Below, one piece after another: positions 46,468 to 54,698 of a stretch of DNA of 64,000 bases (its first letter is position 1; each line of letters starts with the position of its first letter). Source of the stretch: Actinomycetota bacterium. GTDB lineage: Bacteria; Actinomycetota; UBA4738; HRBIN12. The stretch covers positions 1 to 64,000 of the forward strand of contig DASSCU010000032.1 of the NCBI GenBank assembly GCA_035697485.1. The letters are read 5' to 3'. Below the pieces are notes generated by a model. That model searched no databases. It was not told the DNA's origin and was given only the letters and a program-made list of their open reading frames with translations. Made by a program: the position numbers and the translations under genes.

Positions 46468-46826
46468 CAGGACCCTGCCGCGAGTCTCTCGGCCCCCTGC
46501 GGGACCGGGAGGGCGGTTTTCGCGGCCTCCTGGCGGGCTTTTTCGGCCTCCCGATAGCAGCGGCGGCAGTATCCGTAGCCCGTTTTCTTGAGTCCCCACT
46601 CGCGTGGGCCGTGTCCACGGTCGCACTCGGACTTCCGGCCGGGCGGGAGGGTCGAAACGACCTCCTTGCGGTCGGCGAAGGCGACACAGACCGGGCAGGA
46701 CAGGCGCTGGTCGAAGTCCACCATCACGTGATCGTCCTTCGGGTGGGTCCAGGCCTTGTCGCCCTGACGATGGAACACCGTGCGCGAGCCGTCGCTGCCC
46801 ATCTCGATGAGGGTCGAGGCGCTCAC
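46467..46826 (-). CDS. Zinc-finger hypothetical protein of the island operon
   Basis: The protein is 119 residues from GTG 46826, which overlaps the stop of the upstream gene as GTGA. The N-terminal part includes TVFHRQGDKAWTHPKDDHVMVDFD. Two Cys pairs follow, LSCPVCVAF (about 44-47) and CRRCYREAEKARQ (87-90), with a Cys/His group SECDRGHGPREWG between them. This should form one or two zinc-binding sites. It resembles small proteins of actinobacterial phages in style but I do not recognise a family. Confidence 0.6.
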   Translation of the reverse strand: MSASTLIEMGSDGSRTVFHRQGDKAWTHPKDDHVMVDFDQRLSCPVCVAFADRKEVVSTLPPGRKSECDRGHGPREWGLKKTGYGYCRRCYREAEKARQEAAKTALPVPQGAERLAAGS

Positions 46827-47755
46827 CAGGACGTGATCTCGACCGTGCCGGGCGCGACCGGGACGAGGTTCTGATCGGCCTCGATGACGGCACGGGCGCG
46901 GGCCAACTCGCCGGCCGTGGGCGGCGGGTTCTTCTTCACGTACTCGGTGATCTCCGCGACGTTCTTGGACGCGGTTCTCAGTTCCTCGACATCGAGGAAT
47001 CCCGACCGGTTGGGATCGTCCAGCATCGCCTTGAGCCGGCGCTCCTCGGTCGTCCACCGCTCGAGGGCTTGCTGCCGGGGCTTGAGCGCGGTCTTGGTCT
47101 CGCGGTCGCGGGTGAACACGGCGTTCTGCTTGTCGGACTTCCTCCAACCCATCTCATCGAGGATCGGGCCGTGGTCGGCTTCGGCTGCGGCGAGATCCCT
47201 GCGTGCCTTCTGTGCGGCGAAGGAGTTGTCCTCGATGCCTTGCTCGCGGGCCTGGGCGTCGTGCTTGGCAACCGCCTCCCGCAGTGGGGCGAGGATGGCC
47301 TCACCCTCGGCGGCGAGGTCGAGGAGCTGATCGTCGGTGGTCTTCGTGAACGGCAGACGCTTCTCAGCGACCTCGATCTGACTCTTGAGGTCGGCGACTC
47401 TGGCGGCAGCCTCGACGCGGGCGGTGCGCAGCGGGTCGAGGTCCCTCGCGGTGTCGGGGTGGACACGGGCGAGCGTCTCGGGCCTCTCGGCTGCTGCGAG
47501 GGCGCACTCGGCGACCTTCAGATCCTTCTTCAGCGCGGCGAGCTTGCCTTGAGGACTGGCGGCATATCGTGCAGCCTCTCGCCGGCGCCGCTCGGCCTCG
47601 GCCTTCTTGGTGGTCTGGATTCGCTTCTCGCGCTCGGCGACGATCTCGGAGTGGAAGTCGGACCAAGCGTCCTCATCCTGCTCCACGAGCCCGACAGCCA
47701 TTTCTAGATGATCCTCTAGCGAGTCGTCGTCGTACTCGGCCCAATCTGTGCTCAC
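46823..47755 (-). CDS. Coiled-coil protein of the island operon
   Basis: The 310-residue protein starts at GTG 47755, overlapping the upstream stop (GTGA). It is highly charged and helical: an acidic N-terminus (WAEYDDDSLEDHLEMAVGLVEQDEDAW), then long Ala/Glu/Arg/Lys coiled coils (about 40-270, e.g. EKRIQTTKKAEAERRRREAARYAAS) and a short C-terminal segment. No enzymatic motif is seen. Its place between phage-like genes suggests a structural or DNA-associated role in the element, but this is a guess. Confidence 0.65.
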   Translation of the reverse strand: MSTDWAEYDDDSLEDHLEMAVGLVEQDEDAWSDFHSEIVAEREKRIQTTKKAEAERRRREAARYAASPQGKLAALKKDLKVAECALAAAERPETLARVHPDTARDLDPLRTARVEAAARVADLKSQIEVAEKRLPFTKTTDDQLLDLAAEGEAILAPLREAVAKHDAQAREQGIEDNSFAAQKARRDLAAAEADHGPILDEMGWRKSDKQNAVFTRDRETKTALKPRQQALERWTTEERRLKAMLDDPNRSGFLDVEELRTASKNVAEITEYVKKNPPPTAGELARARAVIEADQNLVPVAPGTVEITSW

Positions 47756-48008
47756 GTCGCGTTCCTTTCTGCTTGATCGGCCCGGGCCTTGAGGGTGTCC
47801 AACTCGGGTAGGTGACGCGGCTCCATGCCGCGCATTTCCATCTCGTCTGTCATCTCACGCAGCGCCCGGTAGGTGGGCTCCAGGGCCTTGCGGGCGATCT
47901 TGCGGCCCGGGCTGGGCCGGGGGCTGCGTAGGTGCGGAGGGTCTCGTAGAAGGCCGTGAACGCCCGCTCGTGCATGGCCCGGATCTGCTCGTCGGTGAAC
48001 AACGTCAT
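47752..48008 (-). pseudogene. Frameshifted small helical protein of the island operon
   Basis: ATG 48008 (overlapping the upstream stop as ATGA) opens MTLFTDEQIRAMHERAFTAF YETLRTYAAPGP in one frame, which then degenerates. From about 47925 the next frame supplies RKIARKALEPTYRALREMTDE, PRHLPELDTLKARADQAE and a stop at 47752, itself overlapping the next gene. Together they give one protein of about 85 residues. The switch lies in a C/G-rich run (GCCCCCGGCCCAGCCCGGGCC), so a one-base indel, a read error or programmed frameshifting are all possible. Confidence 0.6.
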
Positions 48009-48538
48009 CGGGGCCCCCAATAGGAGATCGGTTCGCGGCGCTGCCTCGGGTACTTCCCGGGGGGCGGCGGTACAGGCGGCAGAGAATCGTGAATGCCATA
48101 AGACTGAAGCTCATTGATCAGATCGATGACGGCCTGCCTATTGGCGTTGTACGCGCCGGTGTTGTTCTCCCTCGTCCGCGGACTCCCCCTCCATGGTCCC
48201 GGGCCCAACGATTCGCAGACATCGACGGCGCGCTGCAGCCGCTCGCGCAGGAACTTGATCCGCTCCGGGGCAGGGGGAGCGTCGGCTTCGATGGCGTAGG
48301 GCTCAAGCTCGCCGTCCTCATCGACGGTCCCGTAGCGAGCGCGATGCTCTGCGGCAGCAAAAGCCGGGGAGCGCTTGCGCCAGACCCTCGGGGTGTTGGG
48401 TTCGATGCCGGCCGCCTCTGCAGCGGCTTTGACGCCGGTACCGGCCGCCCCCTGCCCCCCCGGGGTGCCCCCGATCCCGCCCGGCGGTACGGACAGAGAC
48501 GCGGGCGGGAGGAGGGGAGTAGTAGTGCTACCTATCCC
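48005..48538 (-). CDS. Phage-like small protein (possible small terminase subunit), start unclear
   Basis: The minus-strand frame is open from 48538 to the stop at 48005. The coding-like part begins near GTGVKAAAEAAGIEPNTPRVWRKRS, an HTH-like helix pair, then RARYGTVDEDGELEPYA, PPAPERIKFLRERLQRAVD and a proline-rich tail. No ATG, GTG or TTG occurs before TTG 48208, so the true start is lost or lies in another frame beyond the G-run at about 48460. The pattern recalls small terminase or homeodomain-like proteins of phages. It heads the minus-strand operon of the island and overlaps the next gene by ATGA. Confidence 0.5.
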   Translation of the reverse strand, partial: GIGSTTTPLLPPASLSVPPGGIGGTPGGQGAAGTGVKAAAEAAGIEPNTPRVWRKRSPAFAAAEHRARYGTVDEDGELEPYAIEADAPPAPERIKFLRERLQRAVDVCESLGPGPWRGSPRTRENNTGAYNANRQAVIDLINELQSYGIHDSLPPVPPPPGKYPRQRREPISYWGPR

Positions 48539-48592
48539 CTACCCCCTACCTATTAGACTCACTCAGACACGGTAGCCCTGATCACGAGGTGG

Positions 48593-48664
48593 GTGAGCTG
48601 ACGCTATCGCTTGTAGTGCAAGGAGCCGGCGGTCGGATTCGAACCGACGACCTACCGATTACAA
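48593..48664 (+). repeat. Right attachment repeat
   Basis: This is the 72-bp partner of 38256-38327. Its last 41 bp (48624-48664) are the 3' half of tRNA-Thr, the usual crossover region for tRNA-targeting integrases; the first 31 bp lie beyond the tRNA 3' end. Confidence 0.92.
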
Positions 48665-48697
48665 GTCGGTTGCGCTACCGGACTGCGCCACGCCGGC
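48624..48697 (-). tRNA. tRNA-Thr (anticodon TGT)
   Basis: The 74-nt gene folds into a full cloverleaf: acceptor GCCGGCG/CGCCGGC, a D-arm with GCGCAGTCCGGTAGCGC, anticodon arm ACCGA-CTTGTAA-TCGGT with anticodon TGT, variable loop AGGTC, and T-arm GTCGG-TTCGAAT-CCGAC. The discriminator is T, and CCA is not encoded. It lies 12 nt after rlmB on the same strand and serves as the insertion site of the island. Confidence 0.95.
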
Positions 48698-48709
48698 CGA
48701 GCCCGGATT

Positions 48710-49513
48710 CTACCCCGCCGGGTTCGAGGCTCGGCGTTCGCGCGGCACGACGTACGCGTAGAGCACGGCCGCCAGCGCCGCCGCTGCATTGAGCGAACCG
48801 ACCCTCCCGCGCATCGGCAGGGAGAGCAGCTGGTCGCAGCGCTCGCGGGTGAGCCTCGCCATGCCCTCCCCTTCGCTGCCGATCACGACGGCCACCCGCC
48901 CTTCCGGACAGTCCTCCTCATAGACGGTGACGTCGGCGGTCTGGTCGAGCCCGACGACCCAGAAGCCTGCGTCCTGCAGCCGCTCGATCGCTCGAGCGAC
49001 GTTTGCGACCCGAGCGTGCGGCAGGTGAACGAGCGCTCCCGCCGACGCGCGCACGGCGGCCGGCGTGACCTCGGCGGCGCGACGGGTCCGGGTCACCAGC
49101 ATCGCGGCACCGGCGGCCTCTGCCGACCGAGCCGCCGCCCCGAGGTTCTGCGGGTCGGTGATGCCGTCGAGGACGACGACGAGCGCGTCCTCCTCGAATG
49201 GAAAGGCCGCGAGGTCGCGCTCGCCCAAGGCCTCCGAAGCCTCGGGGGCGATCCTCGCGACCACTCCCTGATGCTCGTCGGCCAAGGCATCGAGCGTGGC
49301 CCGGGGCACCGTACGCACGGACACGTCGTCGGCGTGCGCCTGCTCGAGCAGCGACCGCATGCCCTGCGTCACCTTCGGTGAGGACACGATCAACACCTCG
49401 GAGACCCGGCCGGCGCGCAGCGCCTCCGTGACGGCTCGACGTCCCGAGATCACCTGTGAGGTCCCCGGGCCCGACGAACGGCGTCGTCTCGCCCGATCGC
49501 GTTCGCGGCTCAT
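48710..49513 (-). CDS. rlmB: TrmH/RlmB-type 23S rRNA 2'-O-ribose methyltransferase
   Basis: The protein is 267 residues from ATG 49513. An N-terminal L30e-like substrate-binding part (about 15-95; ISGRRAVTEALRAGRVSEVLI) precedes the SPOUT knot domain. This has LDGITDPQNLGAAARSAEAAGA, VIGSEGEGMARLTRERCD and SLNAAAALAAVLY, the three motifs that bind SAM in the trefoil knot. RlmB methylates G2251 of 23S rRNA in E. coli. ATGA overlap with ispF. The synteny ispD-ispF-(cysS)-rlmB is standard; cysS is absent here. Confidence 0.93.
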   Translation of the reverse strand: MSRERDRARRRRSSGPGTSQVISGRRAVTEALRAGRVSEVLIVSSPKVTQGMRSLLEQAHADDVSVRTVPRATLDALADEHQGVVARIAPEASEALGERDLAAFPFEEDALVVVLDGITDPQNLGAAARSAEAAGAAMLVTRTRRAAEVTPAAVRASAGALVHLPHARVANVARAIERLQDAGFWVVGLDQTADVTVYEEDCPEGRVAVVIGSEGEGMARLTRERCDQLLSLPMRGRVGSLNAAAALAAVLYAYVVPRERRASNPAG

Positions 49514-50010
49514 GCGATGACCGTGACGGCCATGCAGCCGACGCCGTCGCCGACGAGTCCGAGGCCCTCGGGCCTCGTCGCCTTCACCGACATCGCCTCG
49601 AGCGGGATCGCGAGGACTTCGGCAAGGGCGGAGCGCAGCTCGTCGCGGCGAGGCGCGACCGCAGGTCGCTCGCAGATCACCGTCGCATCGCTGGATCGCA
49701 CCGAGTAGCCGGCGCCGCGAACGAGCTCGAGGGTGTCCTCCAGCAACGCCAGCCCCGCCATGCCGGCGATCGACGGGTCGTCTTCGGGGAAGTGGAGCCC
49801 CACGTCGCCGAGCGCGGCGGCGCCCAGCAGCGCATCGGCGATCGCATGACAGACGACGTCGCCGTCGGAATGACCGGCGAGCCCCGGCACGCCGTCGAAG
49901 GTGACCCCGCCCAGCGAAAGAGGACGGTCGTCCGTCGCCCACGGATGCGCGTCGAACCCGAGGCCGACGCGCGGCACGGCCTCAGGCACCGGTGCCGCCC
50001 ATGCGCGCAT
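49510..50010 (-). CDS. ispF: 2-C-methyl-D-erythritol 2,4-cyclodiphosphate synthase
   Basis: The 166-residue protein has the zinc ligands in GLGFDAHPW, AGHSDGDVVCHAIADALLGAA and GDVGLHFPEDDP, and the substrate loop VKATRPEGLGLVGDGVG. It cyclises CDP-ME-2-phosphate in the MEP isoprenoid pathway. The ATG at 50010 overlaps the end of ispD by 29 nt; GTG codons slightly downstream are alternative starts. Its stop overlaps rlmB by ATGA. Confidence 0.96.
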   Translation of the reverse strand: MRAWAAPVPEAVPRVGLGFDAHPWATDDRPLSLGGVTFDGVPGLAGHSDGDVVCHAIADALLGAAALGDVGLHFPEDDPSIAGMAGLALLEDTLELVRGAGYSVRSSDATVICERPAVAPRRDELRSALAEVLAIPLEAMSVKATRPEGLGLVGDGVGCMAVTVIA

Positions 50011-50680
50011 CGGCGTTGGCGAGGTCGAACAGCGTCGTGATCTTGACGTTGTTCGGATCGCCCGGGATCGCCGCCACCGCGAGCCCGTCGTGCTCGAGGG
50101 CGGCCGAATCGTCGGTGAGGACCACGCCTGCCTCGGCGGCGCTGCGGTGTGCCCCGCGCAGGACCGACACGTCGAACGCCTGCGGCGTCTGGGCGAGGGC
50201 GAGCAGCTCCCGGGCGAGGGTACCGACCACCAAGCCGTCGGCGACCTGCTTCACCGTGTCAGCGACCGGCGAGACGGGGACCGCACCGGGCGTGCGCTGG
50301 TTCACCGCCGCGATCACGGCCGTGAAGAGGTCGGGAGGGGCGAACGGGCGCGCGGCATCGTGGATCGCCACGATCGACGTTTCGGACGACACGGCGTCGA
50401 GCGCAGCGCGTACCGATGCCTGGCGCGTCTCGCCCCCGGTCACCACCAGCACGGGAACACCGCAGCCCTCGAGGCACGTCTCCGCCCGCTCCTCCCAGCC
50501 CCCCGGGGCAGCCACGATGACCGCTCCCACCAGCGGCGACGCTGCCGCCGCACCGGCGGCCACGGCGAGCATCGGACGCCCGCCGATCGACAGGAACGCC
50601 TTCGGTTCCTCGGCACCGACCCTGCGACCCGCGCCCGCGGCGAGCACGATCGCGACCGCCCTGCCCTCACCCGGTTCCAT
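49982..50680 (-). CDS. ispD: 2-C-methyl-D-erythritol 4-phosphate cytidylyltransferase
   Basis: The 232-residue protein has the CTP-binding N-terminus IVLAAGAGRRVGAEEPKAFL, GGETRQASVRAALDAV, the HDAARPF motif and a TPQAFDVSVLRGAH segment, followed by DDSAALEHDG and NNVKITTLFDL. It couples MEP with CTP in the MEP pathway. It is followed by ispF in overlapping fashion and preceded by the PIN/TRAM gene (37-nt gap). Confidence 0.96.
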   Translation of the reverse strand: MEPGEGRAVAIVLAAGAGRRVGAEEPKAFLSIGGRPMLAVAAGAAAASPLVGAVIVAAPGGWEERAETCLEGCGVPVLVVTGGETRQASVRAALDAVSSETSIVAIHDAARPFAPPDLFTAVIAAVNQRTPGAVPVSPVADTVKQVADGLVVGTLARELLALAQTPQAFDVSVLRGAHRSAAEAGVVLTDDSAALEHDGLAVAAIPGDPNNVKITTLFDLANADARMGGTGA

Positions 50681-50717
50681 GTGCGAAGCATGGCAGACCG
50701 GTCGCAGATACGGGACC

Positions 50718-51800
50718 TCAGTCCGAAGTCGAGCCCCCGGGCACGAGCGCCGCGAACACCATGCGCCCCGTCGTCGTCTGGATCACGTTCGTGACGCGGA
50801 TGTCGGGCGAGGCCCCGATCTGGTCGACGGCCTTCTCGACCACGACCATCGTGCCATCGTCGAGGTACCCGACGGCCTGGCCGTGCTCGCGGCCCTCCTT
50901 CACGAGGCGCACCGAGATCTCGTCGCCCGCCGTGTACGGCACCCGGAACTTCGACGCCAGTGCGTTGATCTGGGCGACCGGCACCCGCAAAGCCTCGGCG
51001 ACCTTGGCCAGGTTGTGGTCCACGGTGATCAGCGATGCACCGCGTTCCCGGGCGAGTCGCACGAGCGCGGCGTCCACGTCGATCACGCCGGCCTCCTCGA
51101 CGAGCTGGAACTGCACGGTGGGCGCCTTCTGCAGCTCGACCAGCACGTCGAGACCGCGGCGGCCGCGCTGGCGCCGGCGGGGGTCGCCAGAGTCACTGAT
51201 CGCCTGGAGCTCGCGCAGCACCCCGTCGTGCAGGAGCACCGTGCCACTCACGAACCCGGTCGCGACCAGGTCGAGCACGCGTCCATCGATCAACGCGCTC
51301 GTGTCGAGCACGTGCAGGTCGCCGCGGGTGGCCACCGAGGCGCGCGGCTTCATGCCCACCAGCCCGAAGATATCCTCGTACTTCGCCTCACCCAAGCGGA
51401 ACCCGAGCGAGCCGCACACGAGGTACACGAAGACGATGGCGGGCCAGGCCGCGCCACTCGGTACGAGCAGCAGCGGGATCATCAGCAGTCCGGCGACGAC
51501 GAGCCCGACGATCAGGCCGACAACGCCGCCAGCGAGTTGCGGAGCGGGTCGGCGTCGCAGCTCGTGCTCCATGCCGCTCACGGCACGCAGGGTCAGCCGG
51601 CCGGCGACCCCGCCGATCACGAACCCGACGGCCGCTCCGAGGAAGATGAACGCCAGCGCGCGGCTCGTGCTCTCCTCCGCGACCGTGCCGCCGAGCAGGA
51701 ATCCACCGGTCGCGAGCAGCGCGATGAAGATGAGCCGAACGCCTTCGACGAGGTAGCCGCGCATCGCGCCACCACGCACATCCTGCTCACGTTCACTCAT
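50718..51800 (-). CDS. PIN/TRAM-domain membrane protein (YacL-like)
   Basis: The 360-residue protein has four transmembrane helices (about 15-135), a PIN nuclease domain (about 160-275) with LDTSALIDGRVLDL, HDGVLRELQAISDS, GLDVLVELQ and TVDHNLAKVAE, and a C-terminal TRAM domain (about 285-350; GDEISVRLVKEGREHGQAVGYLDDGTMVVVE). This is the YacL/PilT-like protein regularly encoded beside ispD and carD. The acidic PIN residues are intact, so RNase activity is plausible. Its biological role is poorly known. Confidence 0.93.
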   Translation of the reverse strand: MSEREQDVRGGAMRGYLVEGVRLIFIALLATGGFLLGGTVAEESTSRALAFIFLGAAVGFVIGGVAGRLTLRAVSGMEHELRRRPAPQLAGGVVGLIVGLVVAGLLMIPLLLVPSGAAWPAIVFVYLVCGSLGFRLGEAKYEDIFGLVGMKPRASVATRGDLHVLDTSALIDGRVLDLVATGFVSGTVLLHDGVLRELQAISDSGDPRRRQRGRRGLDVLVELQKAPTVQFQLVEEAGVIDVDAALVRLARERGASLITVDHNLAKVAEALRVPVAQINALASKFRVPYTAGDEISVRLVKEGREHGQAVGYLDDGTMVVVEKAVDQIGASPDIRVTNVIQTTTGRMVFAALVPGGSTSD

Positions 51801-51953
51801 GGCCGTCGCTCCACCTCCTTCACGCTCCGACGATCGCTCGGCCGGCGGGCAAGCTGAACGAACCTGAGGCTGAAGGAAGCATCGGCGCGGGCGTGGAACG
51901 CCTGTAGTCCGGAGGAATCGTGCGCTGCGCCCGGTCCCTCCCGGGCCGAGGCG

Positions 51954-52460
51954 TCAGACGGCGGCGATCTTCTCGCCGTGGGCGTCGTCGAGGACCTCGT
52001 CGATCATGATCTCGGCGGCTTCCTCGGACTTGCCGGTCGCGTGCGACAGCTCGGAGATCAGGATCTGACGGGCCTTGGTGATCATGCGCTTCTCGCCGGC
52101 CGACAGCCCCTTCTCCCGATCGCGGATCGAGAGGTTCCGGAGCACCTCGGCGACCTGGTACGGGTCGCCGGAGTGGAGCTTCTCCATGTTGTTCTTGAAG
52201 CGACGGCTCCAGTTGGCGGCCATCGACGACTCTTCCTCGGTGAGCACCTTGAGGACCTTCTTGACCTCGTTCTTGCTCACCACCGACCGCAGGCCGACCT
52301 GATCGGTCGAGTCGGTCGGGATCATCAGCGTGAGATCACCGTAGGCGACGCGCAACACCAGATAGGTGCGGGTCTCGCCCAGGAACTCCTTCTCTCGCAA
52401 CTCCTCGATGACTGCTGCTCCGTGCTCCGGATGCACCACGGTGTCGCCCTTACGGAACAC
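51954..52460 (-). CDS. carD: CarD-family transcription factor
   Basis: The protein is 168 residues from GTG 52460, which has TGGAGG 5 nt upstream; an ATG 45 nt further upstream is less likely. The RNA-polymerase-interacting domain (about 1-60; VFRKGDTVVHPEHGAAVIEEL, RTYLVLRVAYGDLTLMIPTDS) is followed by a helical DNA-binding domain with WSRRFKNNMEKLHSGDPYQVAEVLRNL. CarD stabilises open promoter complexes at rRNA and other promoters and is essential in mycobacteria. It lies between radA and the PIN/TRAM gene. Confidence 0.95.
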   Translation of the reverse strand: MFRKGDTVVHPEHGAAVIEELREKEFLGETRTYLVLRVAYGDLTLMIPTDSTDQVGLRSVVSKNEVKKVLKVLTEEESSMAANWSRRFKNNMEKLHSGDPYQVAEVLRNLSIRDREKGLSAGEKRMITKARQILISELSHATGKSEEAAEIMIDEVLDDAHGEKIAAV

Positions 52461-52619
52461 GGAACCTCCAGGAAGTCGAGAACTGGGATCGCGCTGACTA
52501 GTCATGCAAGGGTAGCACGGGAGGGTCTTGCGGCGCAACCCAAATCCGCAGGTCAGAGGGCTGATTCCGGGGTTCCGATGGCTCGAACGACCTAGGCTGA
52601 ACGTCGATTCAGCAGCGTG

Positions 52620-53963
52620 TCACGGCTGCGAGGGCGACCTCGGCGCCCACGACAGCGCTTCGGCGACATCTCGAACCGGCACCACCCGGACGCCGTCGGG
52701 CGCAGGCTCGCCGGTCGGCGCGAACACCGTGCCCACCCCCGCTGCGCGAGCAGCCGCGAACCGCTGCGACATGGCCGGCGCGGGCCGCACGAGTCCCGTC
52801 AGGGAGACCTCGCCCACGAAAGCCGACGTGTCGGGCGGCGAGGCGCCCGTCGCGGCGGACGCGAGGGCGGCCGCTACGGCCAGGTCGCACGCGGGATCGT
52901 CGACCTTCACGCCTCCCGAGGAGGCCCCGTAGAGCTCGGAACGGCCGAGCGACAGGCCGGCGGCGCGCTCGAGCACGGCGGCGACCAGCTGGAACCGCCT
53001 GGCGTCGAGCCCGGTCGCCTGGCGGCGAGCCGACCCGTCGGACGAACCCACGAGCGCCTGCACCTCGACGGCCAGGGCGCGGCGACCGGACTGAACGAGC
53101 GCCGTTGCTGCGCCAGGCATGCGCTCTCCGCTCACGAGCAAGGACGTGGGGTCGATCTCGCGAAGTCCGCCCGAGGTCATCTCGAACCATGCGCTCTCGC
53201 CCTCGGCGCCGAACCGATTCTTGCCACCGGTGAGCACCCGCAAGCCCGAACGCGGATCGCCATCGAACGTGAGGACCGTATCGACCGCGTGTTCGAGGGC
53301 TCGCGGCCCCGCAAGGTCGCCGTCCTTCGTGACATGCCCGGTCAGCAGCATGGCGACGCCCTCGGCCTTCGCGAGCCCGACGAGCGCGTCGGTGCAGGTG
53401 CGGACCTGGGAAACGCCGCCGGGCATCTGGGTGCCGCTCGTGTCTCTGATCGTCTGGATGGAATCGACCGCCAGCAGGAAGGGACGCTCGGCTCGTGCGG
53501 TCTCGATCACCTGCTCGAGGTCGCGGCCGGGGGCGAAGCGCACCTCGTCGGCGGGGATGCCCAGCCGACGTGCCCGAGAGGCCACCTGCGCGTGCGACTC
53601 CTCGCCGCTGACCAACAGGCACTCGTGGCCGCTCGAGGCGAGGTGGGCCACGAGGTGCAGCAGCAACGTCGACTTGCCGATACCGGGCTCGCCCGCGAGC
53701 AGCGAGACCGAGGCAGGCACGACGCCCCCGCCGAGCACGCGGTCGACACCGGGGAACCCGGCGGGCACGCGTCGATCGTCGCCCTGGCCTACCGCACCGA
53801 TCAGCGGCGACGTCACGATGGGGGTTCCGCTGCGCGTGGGAGCGGTCACCACGCCGGTCTCCTCGATCGAGCCCCAGGCGCCGCAGCCGGGACATCGCCC
53901 GACCCACTGCGACACCTGCTGACGACACTCCTGACAAGTCAGCACGACCCGCGTCTTTGCCAT
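52620..53963 (-). CDS. radA: DNA repair protein RadA
   Basis: The protein is 447 residues from ATG 53963. The N-terminal zinc finger is CQECRQQVSQWVGRCPGCGAW. A RecA-like core has Walker A GEPGIGKSTL (about 92-101), Walker B LLAVDSIQT and the RadA-specific KNRFGAEGE (about 245-253). A C-terminal Lon-type domain (about 290-447) has SSGGVKVDDPACDLAVAAALASA. RadA drives branch migration in recombination. disA, which often follows radA, is not found. The gene diverges from dsbB, about 100 nt away. Confidence 0.96.
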   Translation of the reverse strand: MAKTRVVLTCQECRQQVSQWVGRCPGCGAWGSIEETGVVTAPTRSGTPIVTSPLIGAVGQGDDRRVPAGFPGVDRVLGGGVVPASVSLLAGEPGIGKSTLLLHLVAHLASSGHECLLVSGEESHAQVASRARRLGIPADEVRFAPGRDLEQVIETARAERPFLLAVDSIQTIRDTSGTQMPGGVSQVRTCTDALVGLAKAEGVAMLLTGHVTKDGDLAGPRALEHAVDTVLTFDGDPRSGLRVLTGGKNRFGAEGESAWFEMTSGGLREIDPTSLLVSGERMPGAATALVQSGRRALAVEVQALVGSSDGSARRQATGLDARRFQLVAAVLERAAGLSLGRSELYGASSGGVKVDDPACDLAVAAALASAATGASPPDTSAFVGEVSLTGLVRPAPAMSQRFAAARAAGVGTVFAPTGEPAPDGVRVVPVRDVAEALSWAPRSPSQP

Positions 53964-54063
53964 GGTCGGCACCCTAGCCCTCGGGACCGACATCACATGA
54001 GGCCCGTGCTCGGAAGGACCAAGGTCCCTGCCCCGCAGAGCCGGTGTGGATAGGCTTCGGGCG

Positions 54064-54663
54064 ATGAACGTCGACACGATGGCGACCCTGTTCGCCCTGC
54101 TCACCGTGATCGCGATCGCTGCGGTGATCGCGATCGCCCTGCTTGCCGTGGCCGGCCGCGACGGCTTCTCATCGACGAAGGACGCTGTGTGGGAGACCCT
54201 CGGCCCGTCGGCGTTGTGGCTCGCCTTCCTCGTGGCGCTGACCGCGACCCTCGGCAGCCTCTACCTCTCCGAAGTCGCGCACTTCGTGCCGTGCAAGCTC
54301 TGCTGGTACCAGCGCATCGCGATGTACCCGCTCGTGCCGATCCTCGCGATCGCGGCATGGAAGCGCGATGTCTCGGTCGTCAGATACGTCGTGCCGCTCG
54401 CCGTGATCGGCGCCGCCATCTCGCTCTACCACTACCAACTCGAGCGGTTCCCGAGCCAGGCGTCGGTCTCGTGCAGCGCCGACGCGCCGTGCACCGTCGT
54501 GTGGATCTGGAAGTTCCACTTCGTCTCGATCCCGCTCATGGCGTTGAGTGGGTTCGCCCTGATCGTCGCGCTCGTGCTCGTCGCTCGATCGTTCGCACGA
54601 CTGGACATCGACGACGACGGTGCTACCCTTGCCGAGCACTCCGGCGCGACCGCCGCGCCGTGA
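54064..54663 (+). CDS. DsbB-like disulfide bond formation protein
   Basis: The protein is 199 residues from ATG 54064. It has five hydrophobic segments, the motif VPCKLCWYQRIAMYPL (quinone-side CxxC) in the second or third helix, and a second Cys pair SCSADAPC in the external loop before VWIWKFHFVSIPLMAL. This matches DsbB, which re-oxidises a periplasmic-type thiol oxidase with quinone. A TlpA-like thioredoxin is encoded at 1-646; no DsbA is in the window. Many Actinobacteria use VKOR instead of DsbB, so its presence is worth noting. Confidence 0.88.
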   Translation: MNVDTMATLFALLTVIAIAAVIAIALLAVAGRDGFSSTKDAVWETLGPSALWLAFLVALTATLGSLYLSEVAHFVPCKLCWYQRIAMYPLVPILAIAAWKRDVSVVRYVVPLAVIGAAISLYHYQLERFPSQASVSCSADAPCTVVWIWKFHFVSIPLMALSGFALIVALVLVARSFARLDIDDDGATLAEHSGATAAP

Positions 54664-54698
54664 CAGCGCGCTCAGCGCTGATGAGCCGAGAGGAGGCG

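Larger units (their letters stand above)
38256..48664. mobile_element. Degraded integrative element in tRNA-Thr(UGU)
   Basis: A 10.3-kb segment is bounded by a 72-bp direct repeat (38256-38327 and 48593-48664, two mismatches). The right copy contains the 3' half of an intact tRNA-Thr; the left copy contains only that 3' half. This is the layout left when a tyrosine integrase inserts an element at a tRNA 3' end and the element restores the gene. Inside are an N-terminally truncated integrase, a frameshifted LAGLIDADG-like gene, an AlpA-like remnant, a WhiB-like gene, a phage-like minus-strand operon and cargo. The number of broken genes argues that it can no longer excise by itself. Confidence 0.88.
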
